A stretch of DNA of 64,000 nucleotides from Dietzia aurantiaca (GCF_021033825.1 NZ_JAIFXZ010000002.1:186001-250000); one strand, 5' to 3'; positions 8,123-17,678 are shown, counted from the stretch's first letter. The notes: generated by a model not told the origin, from the sequence alone. Numbers and translations: made by a program.

Positions 8123-8695
8123 CTACAGGGGCTTCTCCAGCACCACGTCGTTGTTCTCAGTGCCGCCGACGGTGAAGACGCGTGTCCCGCGCTCGGCGAA
8201 GCCGTTCCTGACGTAGAACGCGCGGGCCCGGGCGTTGTCGACGTTCGTCGCCAGCCAGAGACTTGATGCACCGGCCTGCCGCGCTGTGGCGACCGTGGCG
8301 TCGAGCAGCACCCCGGCCACGCCCAGGCCGTGCAATGCGGGGTCGACGTAGAACTTGCTCACCCCGACCGTGGACAGGCCCGTGAGCACCGACGCGCACT
8401 CCGGATCCATCCCCGTACCGTCGACGATCAGGGCATACGCCCTTGCCTCGCCGTCCTTGTCGAGGCCGACCAGCACCGTATGCCCCGGGGCCCGGAGGTA
8501 TTCGGCGAAGGCCGCCTCGCTGAGGTTCTCGGCGACGAAGGCGTCGATGGCGGCCGCGGCCAACCCGGGCGGGCACGCCAGAGGGAACGTCCGTGCAGCG
8601 AGGTCGGCGAGGGCGGGAACATCGTCGGGGCACGCGGGGCGAACAGACACTGTCACGTCCACGACCCTAGTCGCCGGGGTCGGTTCCTCGGGCAC
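8123..8695 (-). CDS. GNAT family N-acetyltransferase
   Basis: Predicted acetyl-CoA-dependent N-acetyltransferase of unknown substrate, positional equivalent of Rv2669. The single GNAT domain spans about residues 15-190 and shows the acetyl-CoA loop as ALHGLGVAG near residue 120, with His where Arg or Gln is more usual, then a final NVDNARARAFYVRNGF segment typical of motif B. The start is uncertain: ATG at 8695 has no Shine-Dalgarno, and GTG codons at 8662, 8656 or 8650 would give a shorter protein beginning at the domain itself. It converges with zapE across a 26-bp gap. Confidence 0.83.
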   Translation of the reverse strand: MPEEPTPATRVVDVTVSVRPACPDDVPALADLAARTFPLACPPGLAAAAIDAFVAENLSEAAFAEYLRAPGHTVLVGLDKDGEARAYALIVDGTGMDPECASVLTGLSTVGVSKFYVDPALHGLGVAGVLLDATVATARQAGASSLWLATNVDNARARAFYVRNGFAERGTRVFTVGGTENNDVVLEKPL

Positions 8696-8734
8696 GTCGA
8701 GCGCAGTCAGGTGCGCGACCGGTGGGCCGTCGCG

Positions 8735-9025
8735 GTATCCGCATCAGTACCTCCCGAGGCGGGCCTGCTCGGGGTTCTCGAGTGTATGGCCGCGGGGCGG
8801 CCGGTGGTCGCCACCGATCACGGGGGAGCGGCGGAGTACCTCCGTGAGGGCATCAGTGTCCTTGTCGCCCCCAGGGATCCCGATGAGCTCGCGAATGCGT
8901 TGGCGGAGTTGTTCGCCGACCCGGCACGGAGGGAGTTGATGGCCGGGGCGCTGACGCCTGCGACGGGGTGGCAACGACTGCCAGAATCCGCCCGTTGCCG
9001 AGAAATGACGAACGCCCCGGGCTGA
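8735..9025 (+). pseudogene. Remnant of a GT4-type glycosyltransferase C-terminus
   Basis: The plus-strand frame reads, in order, PPEAGLLGVLECMAAGRPVVA, then TDHGGAAEYLREG and a PRDPDELANALAELFADPARR helix. This is the EX7E-like, nucleotide-sugar binding end of GT4 glycosyltransferases (usual form PEPFGxxxLEAMAAGxPVVA). Nothing resembling the N-terminal two thirds is present: upstream the frame runs antisense through the GNAT gene and has no start signal. The segment GLLGVLEC is degraded, and similarity stops near 8955 before a stop at 9023-9025. It is best read as a fossil of a deleted gene, probably lost when this junction beside tRNA genes was formed. Confidence 0.72.
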
Positions 9026-9036
9026 GCCGGGGCGTT
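9011..9036. terminator. Hairpin terminator after the minus-strand tRNA operon
   Basis: Perfect 10-bp inverted repeat aacgccccgg (9011-9020) / ccggggcgtt (9027-9036) with a 6-nt loop, directly downstream of tRNA-Val(GAC) on the minus strand. The stop of the glycosyltransferase remnant lies in its loop. Confidence 0.78.
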
Positions 9037-9041
9037 CTGTG

Positions 9042-9116
9042 TGGTGCGCGATACTGGGATTGAACCAGTGACCTCTTCCGTGTCAGGGAAGCGCTCTCCC
9101 GCTGAGCTAATCGCGC
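9042..9116 (-). tRNA. tRNA-Val (anticodon GAC)
   Basis: A 75-nt cloverleaf on the minus strand. The acceptor stem GCGCGAT pairs with ATCGCGC and is followed by a discriminator A and an encoded CCA. The anticodon arm CTTCC-loop-GGAAG holds ctgacac, anticodon GAC; the T-arm has GGTTCAATCCC. Third of three tRNA genes co-transcribed on this strand. Confidence 0.97.
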
Positions 9117-9144
9117 GGGTATCTCCTGCCGGATCACTCCGACG

Positions 9145-9218
9145 TGGAGGTGGAGACGGGAATCGAACCCGTGTTGACGGCTTTGCAGGCCGCTGCCTCA
9201 CCACTCGGCCACTCCACC
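9145..9218 (-). tRNA. tRNA-Cys (anticodon GCA)
   Basis: A 74-nt cloverleaf on the minus strand with acceptor stem GGTGGAG / CTCCACC, discriminator T and encoded CCA. The anticodon loop ctgcaaa gives GCA. The T-arm GGGTTCGATTCCC is intact. Discriminator U and the GCA anticodon are the expected cysteine identity elements. Confidence 0.97.
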
Positions 9219-9268
9219 GCAAAAGGTATCGAGCCTGGTGAGGACAACCTGACTCCTCGATCCCTCCG

Positions 9269-9341
9269 AGCGGATGACGGGATTCGAACCCGCGACCCTC
9301 ACCTTGGCAAGGTGATGCGCTACCAGCTGCGCCACATCCGC
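9269..9341 (-). tRNA. tRNA-Gly (anticodon GCC)
   Basis: A 73-nt cloverleaf on the minus strand with acceptor stem GCGGATG / CATCCGC and discriminator T. The anticodon stem TCACC / GGTGA encloses ttgccaa, anticodon GCC. Unlike its two neighbours the CCA end is not encoded (CGG follows), so it must be added by CCA-transferase. It is first in the Gly-Cys-Val operon. Confidence 0.97.
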
Positions 9342-9385
9342 ACTGCGTTCCGGTTCGCTGTAGGCGCTCCGGGCTGCGAGAAAGA

Positions 9386-9415
9386 ACATTAGCCGACCCC
9401 GGATGGAGAACACAA
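9386..9415 (-). promoter_or_regulatory. Promoter of the Gly-Cys-Val tRNA operon
   Basis: On the minus strand TTGTGT (9410-9415) and TAATGT (9386-9391) are separated by 18 nt, a sigma-A type promoter about 45 nt upstream of the mature 5' end of tRNA-Gly. Confidence 0.6.
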
Positions 9416-9720
9416 ATCGGGGGACGGATATGGGGTGTGATCTGCAAAAACAGCGGATATGCGCAGGGTTGGGGTCATGAACGCGTGGGGCTCCTGAATT
9501 CCGGGGTGCGTGCAACGCTCGGTGCACTTCCACTACAGCCGTGGCGAGCGGCGCGCACCAACCGTGGGCCGGTCGCCGGGCACGTACCGGACGCCACGGG
9601 CCGCGCATCGGATGAGCTGCCGAACCCGGACAGCCGCGGCATCACGGGGTCGAATTGGGGTCCGGGATCACGCTTGCTACAGTGTTCGAGTGCCAAGGCG
9701 GGAACGCCTCGACACAGTGC
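9392..9720. other. Gene-free interval between the divergent tRNA units
   Basis: About 380 bp separate tRNA-Gly (minus) from tRNA-Val(CAC) (plus). I see the two tRNA promoters at its ends and no protein-like reading frame: frames that stay open are low-complexity and lack start signals. The middle (about 9420-9640) shows no clear hairpin, repeat or RNA signature that I can recognise. Confidence 0.6.
9655..9683 (+). promoter_or_regulatory. Promoter of tRNA-Val(CAC)
   Basis: TTGGGG (9655-9660) and TACAGT (9678-9683) with a 17-nt spacer, predicted to start transcription near 9690, about 30 nt before the mature tRNA. Confidence 0.6.
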
Positions 9721-9795
9721 GGTCCTATAGCTCAGCGGAAGAGCGCTCCGTTCACACCGGAGAGGTCACTGGTTCGAACCCAGTTAGGACCACCA
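9721..9795 (+). tRNA. tRNA-Val (anticodon CAC)
   Basis: A 75-nt cloverleaf with acceptor stem GGTCCTA / TAGGACC, discriminator A and encoded CCA (9793-9795). The anticodon stem CTCCG / CGGAG encloses ttcacac, anticodon CAC reading GUG, the commonest valine codon in GC-rich genomes. The T-arm is GGTTCGAACCC. Confidence 0.97.
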
Positions 9796-9805
9796 CCCAA
9801 GTCAC

Positions 9806-9838
9806 CGAACCCCTCCCGGTCAGCCCGGGAGGGGTTCG
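9806..9838. terminator. Terminator after tRNA-Val(CAC), shared with the DsbA-family gene
   Basis: Perfect 14-bp inverted repeat cgaacccctcccgg / ccgggaggggttcg with a 5-nt loop. It lies 10 nt after the tRNA and 41 bp beyond the convergent minus-strand gene end, so it can serve both. Confidence 0.85.
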
Positions 9839-9879
9839 TCGGTTTCGCGGACTCGCTTTCGCCCGCCGCCTCCGTCAGG

Positions 9880-10542
9880 TCAGGACTCGTTGCCCGCCAG
9901 TGCCTGTTCGAGCGCCCGGGAGAACACCTCGACGGGCTGGGCCCCACTCACGGCGAGCCGGCCATCGAGGACGAAGAACGGCACGCCCCGCACGCCGATC
10001 TCGCGGGCGGTCTCGATGTCCTTCCGGACCTGATCGGCGTAGTCCTCTCCGCTGAGCAGGGCGTCGAGTTCATCCGAGGGGAGCCCGGCCTCGAGCCCGA
10101 TCTGCCGGAGGACGTCCGGATCCGAGACCGCCAGTCCCTCCGTGAAGTGGGCTCGGCGCACCGCTTCGTCAACAACGTCCGAGCGGCCGTGTCGGCTGGC
10201 GAGCGCGGACAGTCGATGAGCGTCGAACGTCGAGCAGATCTGTGCAGACCGCCAGTTGAACTCCAATCCGAGATCACGAAAGCGTTCGGCCATCTGCTCC
10301 TGCCCGGCCTCCGCGTCGGCCAGTGGCGTCCCGTACTTACGGGAGAGCATCTGCGCACTGCTCTCGCCCCGCTCGCCCGCGGTGAGTTTCGGCGACGCGG
10401 GGTCGAGTTCGTACGCACGCCACACCACCTCGACCGGAACGTCCGGGTGGCTGGCCCGGAACGACTCCAGCGCCTGCTCCAGGTGGCGTTTCCCGATCCA
10501 ACAGAAGGGGCAGATGACGTCGGACCAGATATCGATGCGCAT
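9880..10542 (-). CDS. DsbA family oxidoreductase, FrnE-like
   Basis: Cytoplasmic thioredoxin-fold protein of the DsbA/FrnE group (2-hydroxychromene-2-carboxylate isomerase/DsbA-like), likely a thiol-disulfide oxidoreductase; the client is unknown. The 220 residues begin MRIDIWSDVICPFCWIGKRH, with the redox CPFC near residues 10-13, an inserted helical domain, and the cis-Pro loop GVRGVPFFVLDG near residue 185. ATG at 10542 is preferred over an upstream in-frame ATG at 10596, because the fold starts directly at MRIDIW. There is no signal peptide. It is monocistronic, divergent from thrS and convergent with tRNA-Val. Confidence 0.88.
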   Translation of the reverse strand: MRIDIWSDVICPFCWIGKRHLEQALESFRASHPDVPVEVVWRAYELDPASPKLTAGERGESSAQMLSRKYGTPLADAEAGQEQMAERFRDLGLEFNWRSAQICSTFDAHRLSALASRHGRSDVVDEAVRRAHFTEGLAVSDPDVLRQIGLEAGLPSDELDALLSGEDYADQVRKDIETAREIGVRGVPFFVLDGRLAVSGAQPVEVFSRALEQALAGNES

Positions 10543-10590
10543 GTCGGGTGCAACACCCCGTGGTGATCCGGGATTCCGTGACAGCCCGGG

Positions 10591-10612
10591 TAGCATGGAC
10601 CGGCCCCGGTCC
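10591..10612 (+). promoter_or_regulatory. Candidate thrS -10 element and leader hairpin
   Basis: TAGCAT (10591-10596) fits the TANNNT -10 pattern about 90 nt before the thrS start; a good -35 is not evident. A tight inverted repeat ggaccgg-cc-ccggtcc follows (10597-10612). No T-box features were recognised in the leader. Confidence 0.35.
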
Positions 10613-10683
10613 GTCCGCGTTCCGGGATGTCAGCCCGGGCGGCTCACTCCGCCCGACGTCCACTGCCGAGGAGATCGCCCCCC

Positions 10684-12783
10684 GTGTCCGAGAACCGCAT
10701 GCCGGAAGCCGATGTCGACGTGACGGGTGCGGCCACCGTGACCACCGTCATCCCGGCGGGGGAGCCGGCCGGGAAGATCCTCGCCGAGCGTGAGCTGCAG
10801 TCCAGGAGCGGCCCCGAGACGATCGTTGTGGTCCGGGACCCCGAGGGCGCGCTTCGCGACCTGTCCTGGGCGCCGGAGGCGGACACCGAGGTGGACCTGG
10901 TCCGCGCCGATTCCGAGGACGGCCGTTCGGTGATCCGCCACTCCTGTGCCCACGTGCTCGCGCAGGCCGTTCAGGACAAGTTCCCGGAGGCCAAGCTCGG
11001 CATCGGTCCGCCGATCGCGAATGGCTTCTACTACGACTTCGACGTGACCGAGCCCTTCACCCCCGAGGACCTCAAGGACCTCGAGAAGCGGATGAAGAAG
11101 ATCATCAAGGCCGGCCAGCGCTTCTCCCGTCGTGAGTACGCCTCGCTCGACGAGGCCCGCGCGGAGTTGGCCGGGGAGCCGTACAAGCTCGAGCTCGTCG
11201 AGGACAAGGGTCGCGCGGATGCCGGCGATTCCGAGGGGGCGGAGGCCCTGGCGGATTCCGAGATCATGGAGGTCGGCGCCGGCTCGCTGACCGCCTACGA
11301 CAACCTGAACCCGCGCACCGGTGAGGTCATCTGGTCGGACCTGTGCCGCGGCCCGCACACGCCCACCACCAAGTTCATCCCGGCGTTCACGCTCACCCGC
11401 TCCTCGGCGGCCTACTGGCGCGGCGACCAGAGCAAGGCAGGCCTCCAGCGCATCTACGGCACCGCGTGGGAGAGCACCGAAGCGATGGACGCCTACCTCG
11501 ACCGCCTCGCCGAGGCCGAGAAGCGCGACCACCGGCGGTTGGGCACGGAGCTGGATCTGTTCAGCTTCCCCGACGAGATCGGTTCGGGATTCCCGGTGTT
11601 CCACCCGCGCGGCGGCATCATCCGCAACGAGATGGAGCAGCACTCCCTCAAGCGGCACCTCGCTGCGGGATATTCACTCGTCAACACCCCGCACATGACC
11701 AAGGGCGACCTGTTCCGCAAGTCCCAGCACCTGAGCTGGTACGCCGAGGGCATGTTCCCGCCCATGATCGTGGACGCGGAGTACGACGCGGATGGCAACG
11801 AGACCAAGCCGGGGCAGGACTACTACGTCAAGCCCATGAACTGCCCGATGCACAATCTCGTCTTCGACTCGCGGGGCCGTTCGTACCGCGAGCTCCCGCT
11901 GCGGATGTTCGAGTTCGGCACGGTGTACCGCTACGAGAAGTCCGGAGTGATCCACGGCCTGACCCGCGCGCGCGGATTCACGCAGGACGACGCCCACATC
12001 TACTGCACCGAGGAGCAGATGGAAGGCGAGATCGCCTCGGTGCTCTCGTTCATCATCTCCCTGCTGCGCGACTACGGGCTGAACGACTTCTATCTCGAGC
12101 TGTCCACCAAGGACCCCGAGAAGTACGTGGGCGGCGACGAGCTCTGGGAGCGGGCCACCGAGACCCTCGAGCGCGTGGCCACGAACTCCGGCCTCGAGCT
12201 CGTGCCGGATCCGGGCGGGGCGGCGTTCTACGGCCCCAAGATCTCGGTCCAGGCCCGCGACGCGATCGGCCGCACCTGGCAGATGTCGACGGTGCAGCTG
12301 GACTTCAACCTGCCGGAGCTGTTCGACCTGACCTACAACGCCGCCGACGGCACAAAGAAGCGCCCGGTGATGATCCACCGTGCGCTCTTCGGATCGATCG
12401 AACGGTTCTTCGCGGTGCTGCTCGAGCACTACGCCGGGCTGTTCCCGGCGTGGCTCGCGCCGGTGCAGGTGGTGGGCATCCCCGTCGCGGATGCGCACGA
12501 GAAGCACCTCGAGGACATCATCGACGAGCTGCGTGGCCGGGGAATCAGGGCCGAGCTGGACACCTCCGACGAGCGGATGCAGAAGAAGATCCGCAACCAC
12601 ACGACCGGTAAGGTGCCGTTCATGTTGCTGGCCGGCGACCGTGATGTCGAGGCCGGCGCAGTGAGTTTCCGGTTCCCGGATGGCACGCAGCTCAACGGGG
12701 TTTCGCGCAACGCCGCGATGGACAAGATCCAGCACTGGGTCTCGTCGCAGCGTAACGACGCCCCGACCGCGGAGCGGCTGTGA
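10684..12783 (+). CDS. thrS: Threonyl-tRNA synthetase
   Basis: Charges tRNA-Thr. The 699-residue class II synthetase has an N-terminal TGS domain (about 15-75), an editing domain with [11 protein letters not shown] (first His pair of the zinc-like editing site), the catalytic core with PMNCPMH (zinc Cys), motif 2 YRYEKSG and motif 3 around [12 protein letters not shown], and a C-terminal anticodon-binding domain starting near [12 protein letters not shown] at 10684 is chosen because GAGGAG lies 10 nt upstream; a nearby ATG at 10699 is the alternative. Its stop overlaps the next start as GTGA, opening the operon thrS-HIT-pgsA-patA-pimA-LemA-like. Confidence 0.96.
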   Translation: MSENRMPEADVDVTGAATVTTVIPAGEPAGKILAERELQSRSGPETIVVVRDPEGALRDLSWAPEADTEVDLVRADSEDGRSVIRHSCAHVLAQAVQDKFPEAKLGIGPPIANGFYYDFDVTEPFTPEDLKDLEKRMKKIIKAGQRFSRREYASLDEARAELAGEPYKLELVEDKGRADAGDSEGAEALADSEIMEVGAGSLTAYDNLNPRTGEVIWSDLCRGPHTPTTKFIPAFTLTRSSAAYWRGDQSKAGLQRIYGTAWESTEAMDAYLDRLAEAEKRDHRRLGTELDLFSFPDEIGSGFPVFHPRGGIIRNEMEQHSLKRHLAAGYSLVNTPHMTKGDLFRKSQHLSWYAEGMFPPMIVDAEYDADGNETKPGQDYYVKPMNCPMHNLVFDSRGRSYRELPLRMFEFGTVYRYEKSGVIHGLTRARGFTQDDAHIYCTEEQMEGEIASVLSFIISLLRDYGLNDFYLELSTKDPEKYVGGDELWERATETLERVATNSGLELVPDPGGAAFYGPKISVQARDAIGRTWQMSTVQLDFNLPELFDLTYNAADGTKKRPVMIHRALFGSIERFFAVLLEHYAGLFPAWLAPVQVVGIPVADAHEKHLEDIIDELRGRGIRAELDTSDERMQKKIRNHTTGKVPFMLLAGDRDVEAGAVSFRFPDGTQLNGVSRNAAMDKIQHWVSSQRNDAPTAERL

Positions 12784-13361
12784 CGGGCGGCGGTCCGGTA
12801 TCCACCGGGACCTATCGCCAGTACGGGGTGGGCGAGGACCGTCTCCAGTTGTTGTGGACGCCCTACCGGATGTCCTACATCGCCGAGACCCGGTCGGAGC
12901 CGGCCGAGGGGATGACCGGGGAGCCGTTCCTGGACATTCCGCGAATGAGCGACGAGGACGGGCTCGTGGTCGCCCGGGGCGAGCACGTGTACGTGGTCCT
13001 GAACCTCTACCCGTACAACCCGGGTCACGCGATGGTGGTGCCGTACCGCAAGGTGGCTGACCTGGAGGATCTGGACGACGACGAGGCCGGCGAGCTCATG
13101 TCGTACACCCAGCATCTGCTCCGCGTCATCAAGGCCGTGTCGAATCCGGACTCGTTCAACGTGGGGTTGAATCTCGGCAGCGCCGCCGGGGGCTCGCTCT
13201 CCGAGCACCTGCATCAACATGTCGTGCCGCGATGGATCGGCGACGCCAACTTCATCACCGTGACCGGCGGTACCAAGGTGTTGCCGCAGTTACTCAAGCA
13301 GACCCGTCAGCTGCTCGCTGACGCGTGGACCACGACGCCTGCCGGGCTCGACCACACCTGA
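12780..13361 (+). CDS. HIT-domain diadenosine tetraphosphate phosphorylase (Rv2613c-like)
   Basis: Histidine-triad nucleotide-binding protein; the mycobacterial orthologue at this position is an Ap4A phosphorylase, and the same reaction is inferred here. The 193-residue protein carries the triad as H143-L-H145-Q-H147 in [12 protein letters not shown], with the N-terminal HIT substrate helix and the [15 protein letters not shown] strand ahead of it. The GTG start overlaps the thrS stop by 4 bp, and pgsA follows after 15 bp. Linking Ap4A removal to a synthetase gene is sensible, because Ap4A is a by-product of aminoacyl-adenylate chemistry. Confidence 0.9.
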   Translation: MTGGGPVSTGTYRQYGVGEDRLQLLWTPYRMSYIAETRSEPAEGMTGEPFLDIPRMSDEDGLVVARGEHVYVVLNLYPYNPGHAMVVPYRKVADLEDLDDDEAGELMSYTQHLLRVIKAVSNPDSFNVGLNLGSAAGGSLSEHLHQHVVPRWIGDANFITVTGGTKVLPQLLKQTRQLLADAWTTTPAGLDHT

Positions 13362-13376
13362 GAAGCGGGGAGAAGA

Positions 13377-14021
13377 ATGCTCAGCGAGTACGGACGGTCC
13401 GGGGTGACGAAGGTGGCGCACCCCGTTGCCGCCTTCCTGGTACGCATCGGCGTCACGGCCAACGGGATCACGCTCACGGGCCTGGTCCTGACCTGCGCTG
13501 CGGCGGTCGGGTTCTTCGGCACCGGCCATCTGTTCGCGGGCGCGATCGTCATCGGCGTGTGCACTCTTCTCGATCTGGTCGACGGGGCCGTCGCGCGGGC
13601 CGGCGACGGCGGCTCGCCGTACGGCGCTCTCGTCGACGCGGTGTCCGACCGCGTGGCTGACGGCGTGATCCTCGGTGCCCTCGTGTGGTGGGTCGTCGAC
13701 ACCGAACCGACCAACCGGTTCGCCCTGATCATGCTGCTGGCCTGCATGGTCCTGTCCCAGGTGGTCTCGTACTCCAAAGCCCGGGCGGATGCGGGCGGCC
13801 TGCGCACCCCGGGCGGGCTGATGGAGCGGGCGGACCGGCTGGTGATCGTCCTCGTCGGCGCGGGGCTCGAGGGACTCGGCGTCCCGTGGGCCCTCGAGGC
13901 GGCGGTCACGGTGGTCGCGGTGGGCAGCCTCATCACGGTCATCCAGCGTGTGCTGGGCGGCCGTTCCGATTACCTGTCCCGGGTGGCGGACGAGGGCCCG
14001 GCCTCGGTCGGTGACCGATGA
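13377..14021 (+). CDS. pgsA: Phosphatidylinositol phosphate synthase (CDP-alcohol phosphotransferase PgsA1)
   Basis: Membrane enzyme joining CDP-diacylglycerol and inositol-1-phosphate to give phosphatidylinositol phosphate, precursor of PIMs, LM and LAM. The 214 residues hold the full CDP-alcohol signature D66-x2-D69-G-x2-A-R74, G83-x3-D87-x3-D91, and about six membrane segments. The assignment to PI phosphate rather than PG phosphate synthase is inferred from the following patA and pimA. The start ATG has GGGGAGAAG just upstream. The stop overlaps patA as ATGA. Confidence 0.93.
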   Translation: MLSEYGRSGVTKVAHPVAAFLVRIGVTANGITLTGLVLTCAAAVGFFGTGHLFAGAIVIGVCTLLDLVDGAVARAGDGGSPYGALVDAVSDRVADGVILGALVWWVVDTEPTNRFALIMLLACMVLSQVVSYSKARADAGGLRTPGGLMERADRLVIVLVGAGLEGLGVPWALEAAVTVVAVGSLITVIQRVLGGRSDYLSRVADEGPASVGDR

Positions 14022-14926
14022 GTCGGGTGGGCCAGACGCTCTCCGATTACGGCTACGCCGCCGGCTGGGCGGTCGTCCGGGCTCTGCCGGAGGGGCTCTC
14101 CCGAGGGCTGTTCCGCGCGGGCGCGGATCTCGCGGCCCGCCGGCAGCGCCCCGATTCGCAGTTGCGCAAGAACCTCGCCCGCGTCCTCGGCGTACCCCCC
14201 GCCGACGTCCCGGACGAGCTGATCCGGGACTCGATGCGGTCCTACGCCCGCTACTGGCGGGAAGCGTTCCGGCTGCCCTCCATGGACCGCGAGGCGGTCG
14301 CGCAGCAGATGGACCGGACCGTCGACGGAATCGAGAATCTGGACGGCGCCCTCGCCCGGGGCCGCGGCGTGGTCGTGGTCCTGCCGCACTCGGCCAACTG
14401 GGACCTCGGCGGCACCTGGCTCGCCCGGCGCTACGGCGGTTTCGCCACGGTCGCCGAACGCCTGAGACCCGAAGCTCTGTATCAACGCTTTCTCGAGTAC
14501 CGGGAGAGCCTGGGTTTCACCATCTATCCGCTCACTGGTGGCCCGGTCCCGCCGTTCGACGCGCTCAGAAAGGTCCTCGAGGGCGGGGGGATCGTCTGTC
14601 TGCCGGGGGAGCGGGACCTGCGGCACACCGGCGTGCCGGTCACATTCTTCGGGGCCCCGACCCGGATGCCCGCGGGCGCCGCGAAGCTCGCGGTCGAGAC
14701 CGGGGCGCCGCTGCTGGTGGCCGAGTTCTGGTATCCGGACGAGAAGTCGATGCGTATCCGGGTCCACCCGCCTATCGACGTGTCCGCGGGGGTGGAGGCG
14801 GCCGTGCAGTCGATGGCGGACCGGTTCGCCGAGTGCATCGCCCGCAATCCCGACGACTGGCACATGCTCCAGCCGCTGTGGCTCGACGACCTGTCGGCCG
14901 AGCGTCGAGAAAAGCTCGAGGGCTGA
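14018..14926 (+). CDS. patA: Phosphatidylinositol mannoside acyltransferase PatA
   Basis: Transfers an acyl chain to the 6-position of the mannose that PimA puts on PI, on the inner face of the membrane. The 302-residue protein is of the LpxL/HtrB-like lysophospholipid acyltransferase family, with the HX4D catalytic motif H124-SANW-D129 and a Glu at 198 (LPGERD) that matches the conserved Glu of mycobacterial PatA. The N-terminal amphipathic region suits peripheral membrane binding. ATGA overlap with pgsA; pimA begins 7 bp downstream. Confidence 0.93.
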   Translation: MSRVGQTLSDYGYAAGWAVVRALPEGLSRGLFRAGADLAARRQRPDSQLRKNLARVLGVPPADVPDELIRDSMRSYARYWREAFRLPSMDREAVAQQMDRTVDGIENLDGALARGRGVVVVLPHSANWDLGGTWLARRYGGFATVAERLRPEALYQRFLEYRESLGFTIYPLTGGPVPPFDALRKVLEGGGIVCLPGERDLRHTGVPVTFFGAPTRMPAGAAKLAVETGAPLLVAEFWYPDEKSMRIRVHPPIDVSAGVEAAVQSMADRFAECIARNPDDWHMLQPLWLDDLSAERREKLEG

Positions 14927-14933
14927 TCCGGCC

Positions 14934-16049
14934 GTGCGCATCGGCATGATCTGCCCGTACTCGTTCGACGCGCCCGGTGGCGTCCAGGCCCACGTGGTGG
15001 ACCTGTCCCAGGAGCTTCGCCGTCGCGGGCACGACGTCCGGATCCTCGCACCTGGTCGGCCGGGGAACGCCCCCGCTCCCGGGATGACACTCACCGGGCC
15101 CGGGGTCGCGATCCCGTACAACGGCTCGGTGGCACGCCTGAGCTTCGGCCCGGCGACGTGGCGGGCGACCCGCAACTGGCTCCGCGAGGCACCGCTGGAC
15201 GTGCTGCACATCCACGAACCCAACGCGCCCGGGGTCGGGATGTTCGCTCTGGCCATGGCCTCGGGGCCCATCACCGCCACGTTCCACACCTCCACCACTA
15301 GTTCGATGATCCTCGAGGCCTCCGACGCGGTGCTCGCGCCGCTGCTGGAGAAGGTCCGCGGCCGGATCGCGGTCTCGGCCCTGGCCCGGCGTTGGCAGAT
15401 CGAGGCGCTCGGCTCGGACGCGGTCGAGATCCCCAACGGTGTCGATGTGGGCGCCTTCGCCGGGGTCGACGCGTCGGCGGAGCTCGCGGACGAGCCCACC
15501 ATCGCATTCCTCGGCCGCTACGACGAACCCAGGAAAGGCATGGACGTCCTGGTCGCCGCGCTGCCGAATGTTCTCGACTCGGTTCCAGACCTGCGTCTGC
15601 GCATCATGGGGGACGGGGACGAGATGGCGTTACGGGAACGCCTTCCCCGAGGTATGTCCGTGGACTTCCTCGGTCGCGTGGACGACGCCCGCAAGGCCGC
15701 GGTCCTGGCCGCCGCCGACGTCTACTGCGCACCCAACCTCGGCGGGGAGAGCTTCGGGATCGTTCTCGTCGAGGCCATGGCGGCCGGCACCGCGGTCGTG
15801 GCGGCCGATCTCGACGCGTTTCGCCGGGTCCTGCGGGACGGCGAATGCGGTGAGCTCGCGACCGTCGGCGACCCGGAAGCCCTCGGGGAGGCCCTGACGC
15901 GCGTGCTGGTCGACGACGACCGCCGCGCGGACCTGCGTGCGCAGGGCAGTGTCGCTGTGCGGGACTACGACTGGCCGGTCGTCGCGGACAGGGTGATCCG
16001 GGTGTACGAGACGATCCGCGGGCCGGGGGAGACGATCCGTGTCCGGTGA
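14934..16049 (+). CDS. pimA: Phosphatidyl-myo-inositol mannosyltransferase PimA
   Basis: GDP-mannose-dependent GT4 enzyme that adds the first mannose to PI, starting PIM synthesis at the cytoplasmic face. The 371 residues begin VRIGMICPYSFDAPGGVQAHV, the acceptor-side GT-B glycine loop of PimA, and contain the C-terminal donor site with ESFGIVLVEAMAAG (EX7E motif) around residue 265. GTG at 14934 is chosen because family homology begins there; the frame is open further upstream only inside patA. The last 11 bp overlap the next gene. Confidence 0.95.
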   Translation: MRIGMICPYSFDAPGGVQAHVVDLSQELRRRGHDVRILAPGRPGNAPAPGMTLTGPGVAIPYNGSVARLSFGPATWRATRNWLREAPLDVLHIHEPNAPGVGMFALAMASGPITATFHTSTTSSMILEASDAVLAPLLEKVRGRIAVSALARRWQIEALGSDAVEIPNGVDVGAFAGVDASAELADEPTIAFLGRYDEPRKGMDVLVAALPNVLDSVPDLRLRIMGDGDEMALRERLPRGMSVDFLGRVDDARKAAVLAAADVYCAPNLGGESFGIVLVEAMAAGTAVVAADLDAFRRVLRDGECGELATVGDPEALGEALTRVLVDDDRRADLRAQGSVAVRDYDWPVVADRVIRVYETIRGPGETIRVR

Positions 16050-16632
16050 GCTCGTGGTGCTTCTCGTCGTCGTCGCCGTCCTGGTCCTCGCCGCAATGCT
16101 CGGCGCCTACCTGACCGCGCACCGCCTGGACCGTCTCCATATCCGCACCGACCTCGCGCGGGCGTCTCTCATCGGGGTCCTCGAGCGCCGTCACACCGTC
16201 GGTGCGGCTGTCGCGCGGGACCTCGCGGCCCGGGACCCGGCCTGCGCGGAGCGGTTGACCCGAGCGTTGGCGGACGCGCGCTCGCACCTCCCGGGCGAGG
16301 TGGTCGGCGTCGATCCCGCCCCGGCTCCCGACCGCCGCCGCCCGGCGCGTGACGACGACCTCGTCGGCTCCTCGCCAGATGCCGAGCTGGCGGAGAACAG
16401 ACTCGGCGTGATCCTCGCGGGGCTCGAGACGGCCGCGCTGCCCGACGACCTGGAAGCCGAGCTCGACGACGTCACCGACCGCGTCGCGATGGCGCGGCGC
16501 TTCTACAACGACGCGGTCCGGGACACGCGGAGCCTGCGCGAGCAGGCCCTCGTCCGGTGGCTCCGGCTCGCCGGTCACGCGCCGATGCCCGACTACGTGG
16601 AACTGGTCGACGCACCGGCACCAGCGGGGTGA
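16039..16632 (+). CDS. Membrane-anchored protein with LemA-like C-terminal segment
   Basis: Function not known. The 197-residue protein has one N-terminal membrane segment (about residues 5-27, a Val/Leu-rich run), so it is probably anchored with the rest in the cytoplasm or outside. A helical body rich in Arg/Ala/Asp follows, and the C-terminal stretch VAMARRFYNDAVRDTRSLRE then LVRWLRLAGHAP resembles the end of LemA-family proteins (RxFYNdaV). The GTG start overlaps pimA by 11 bp, so it is coupled to PIM synthesis, a position filled by a membrane protein of unknown role in relatives too. Confidence 0.72.
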   Translation: MSGELVVLLVVVAVLVLAAMLGAYLTAHRLDRLHIRTDLARASLIGVLERRHTVGAAVARDLAARDPACAERLTRALADARSHLPGEVVGVDPAPAPDRRRPARDDDLVGSSPDAELAENRLGVILAGLETAALPDDLEAELDDVTDRVAMARRFYNDAVRDTRSLREQALVRWLRLAGHAPMPDYVELVDAPAPAG

Positions 16633-16677
16633 GGCGAGGCGGCCGGATCAACGAGCGGGAGCCGGCCAGGGCGGCGG

Positions 16678-16708
16678 TTGGAGAGTCCGGGTGAGGGCGA
16701 CCTACACT
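16678..16708 (+). promoter_or_regulatory. Candidate pdxS promoter
   Basis: TTGGAG (16678-16683) and TACACT (16703-16708) with a 19-nt spacer; predicted start near 16715, giving a leader of about 35 nt that ends in an aggaagg Shine-Dalgarno before the GTG at 16750. Confidence 0.45.
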
Positions 16709-16749
16709 GGACGTCTATCACACGTCGTCTGAGCCAGGAAGGCCTATTC

Positions 16750-17649
<900 letters not shown>

Positions 17650-17678
17650 TCAGCCCCGGCTGAGTGTGCTCGCAGAAC

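Noticed and set aside
9437-9730. Protein gene in the gap between the divergent tRNA units
   Set aside because: The open frame has no homology and no ribosome-binding site, and it ends inside tRNA-Val.
10543-10683. T-box or other riboswitch ahead of thrS
   Set aside because: The leader lacks the T-box bulge sequence and antiterminator; only a small GC hairpin is present.
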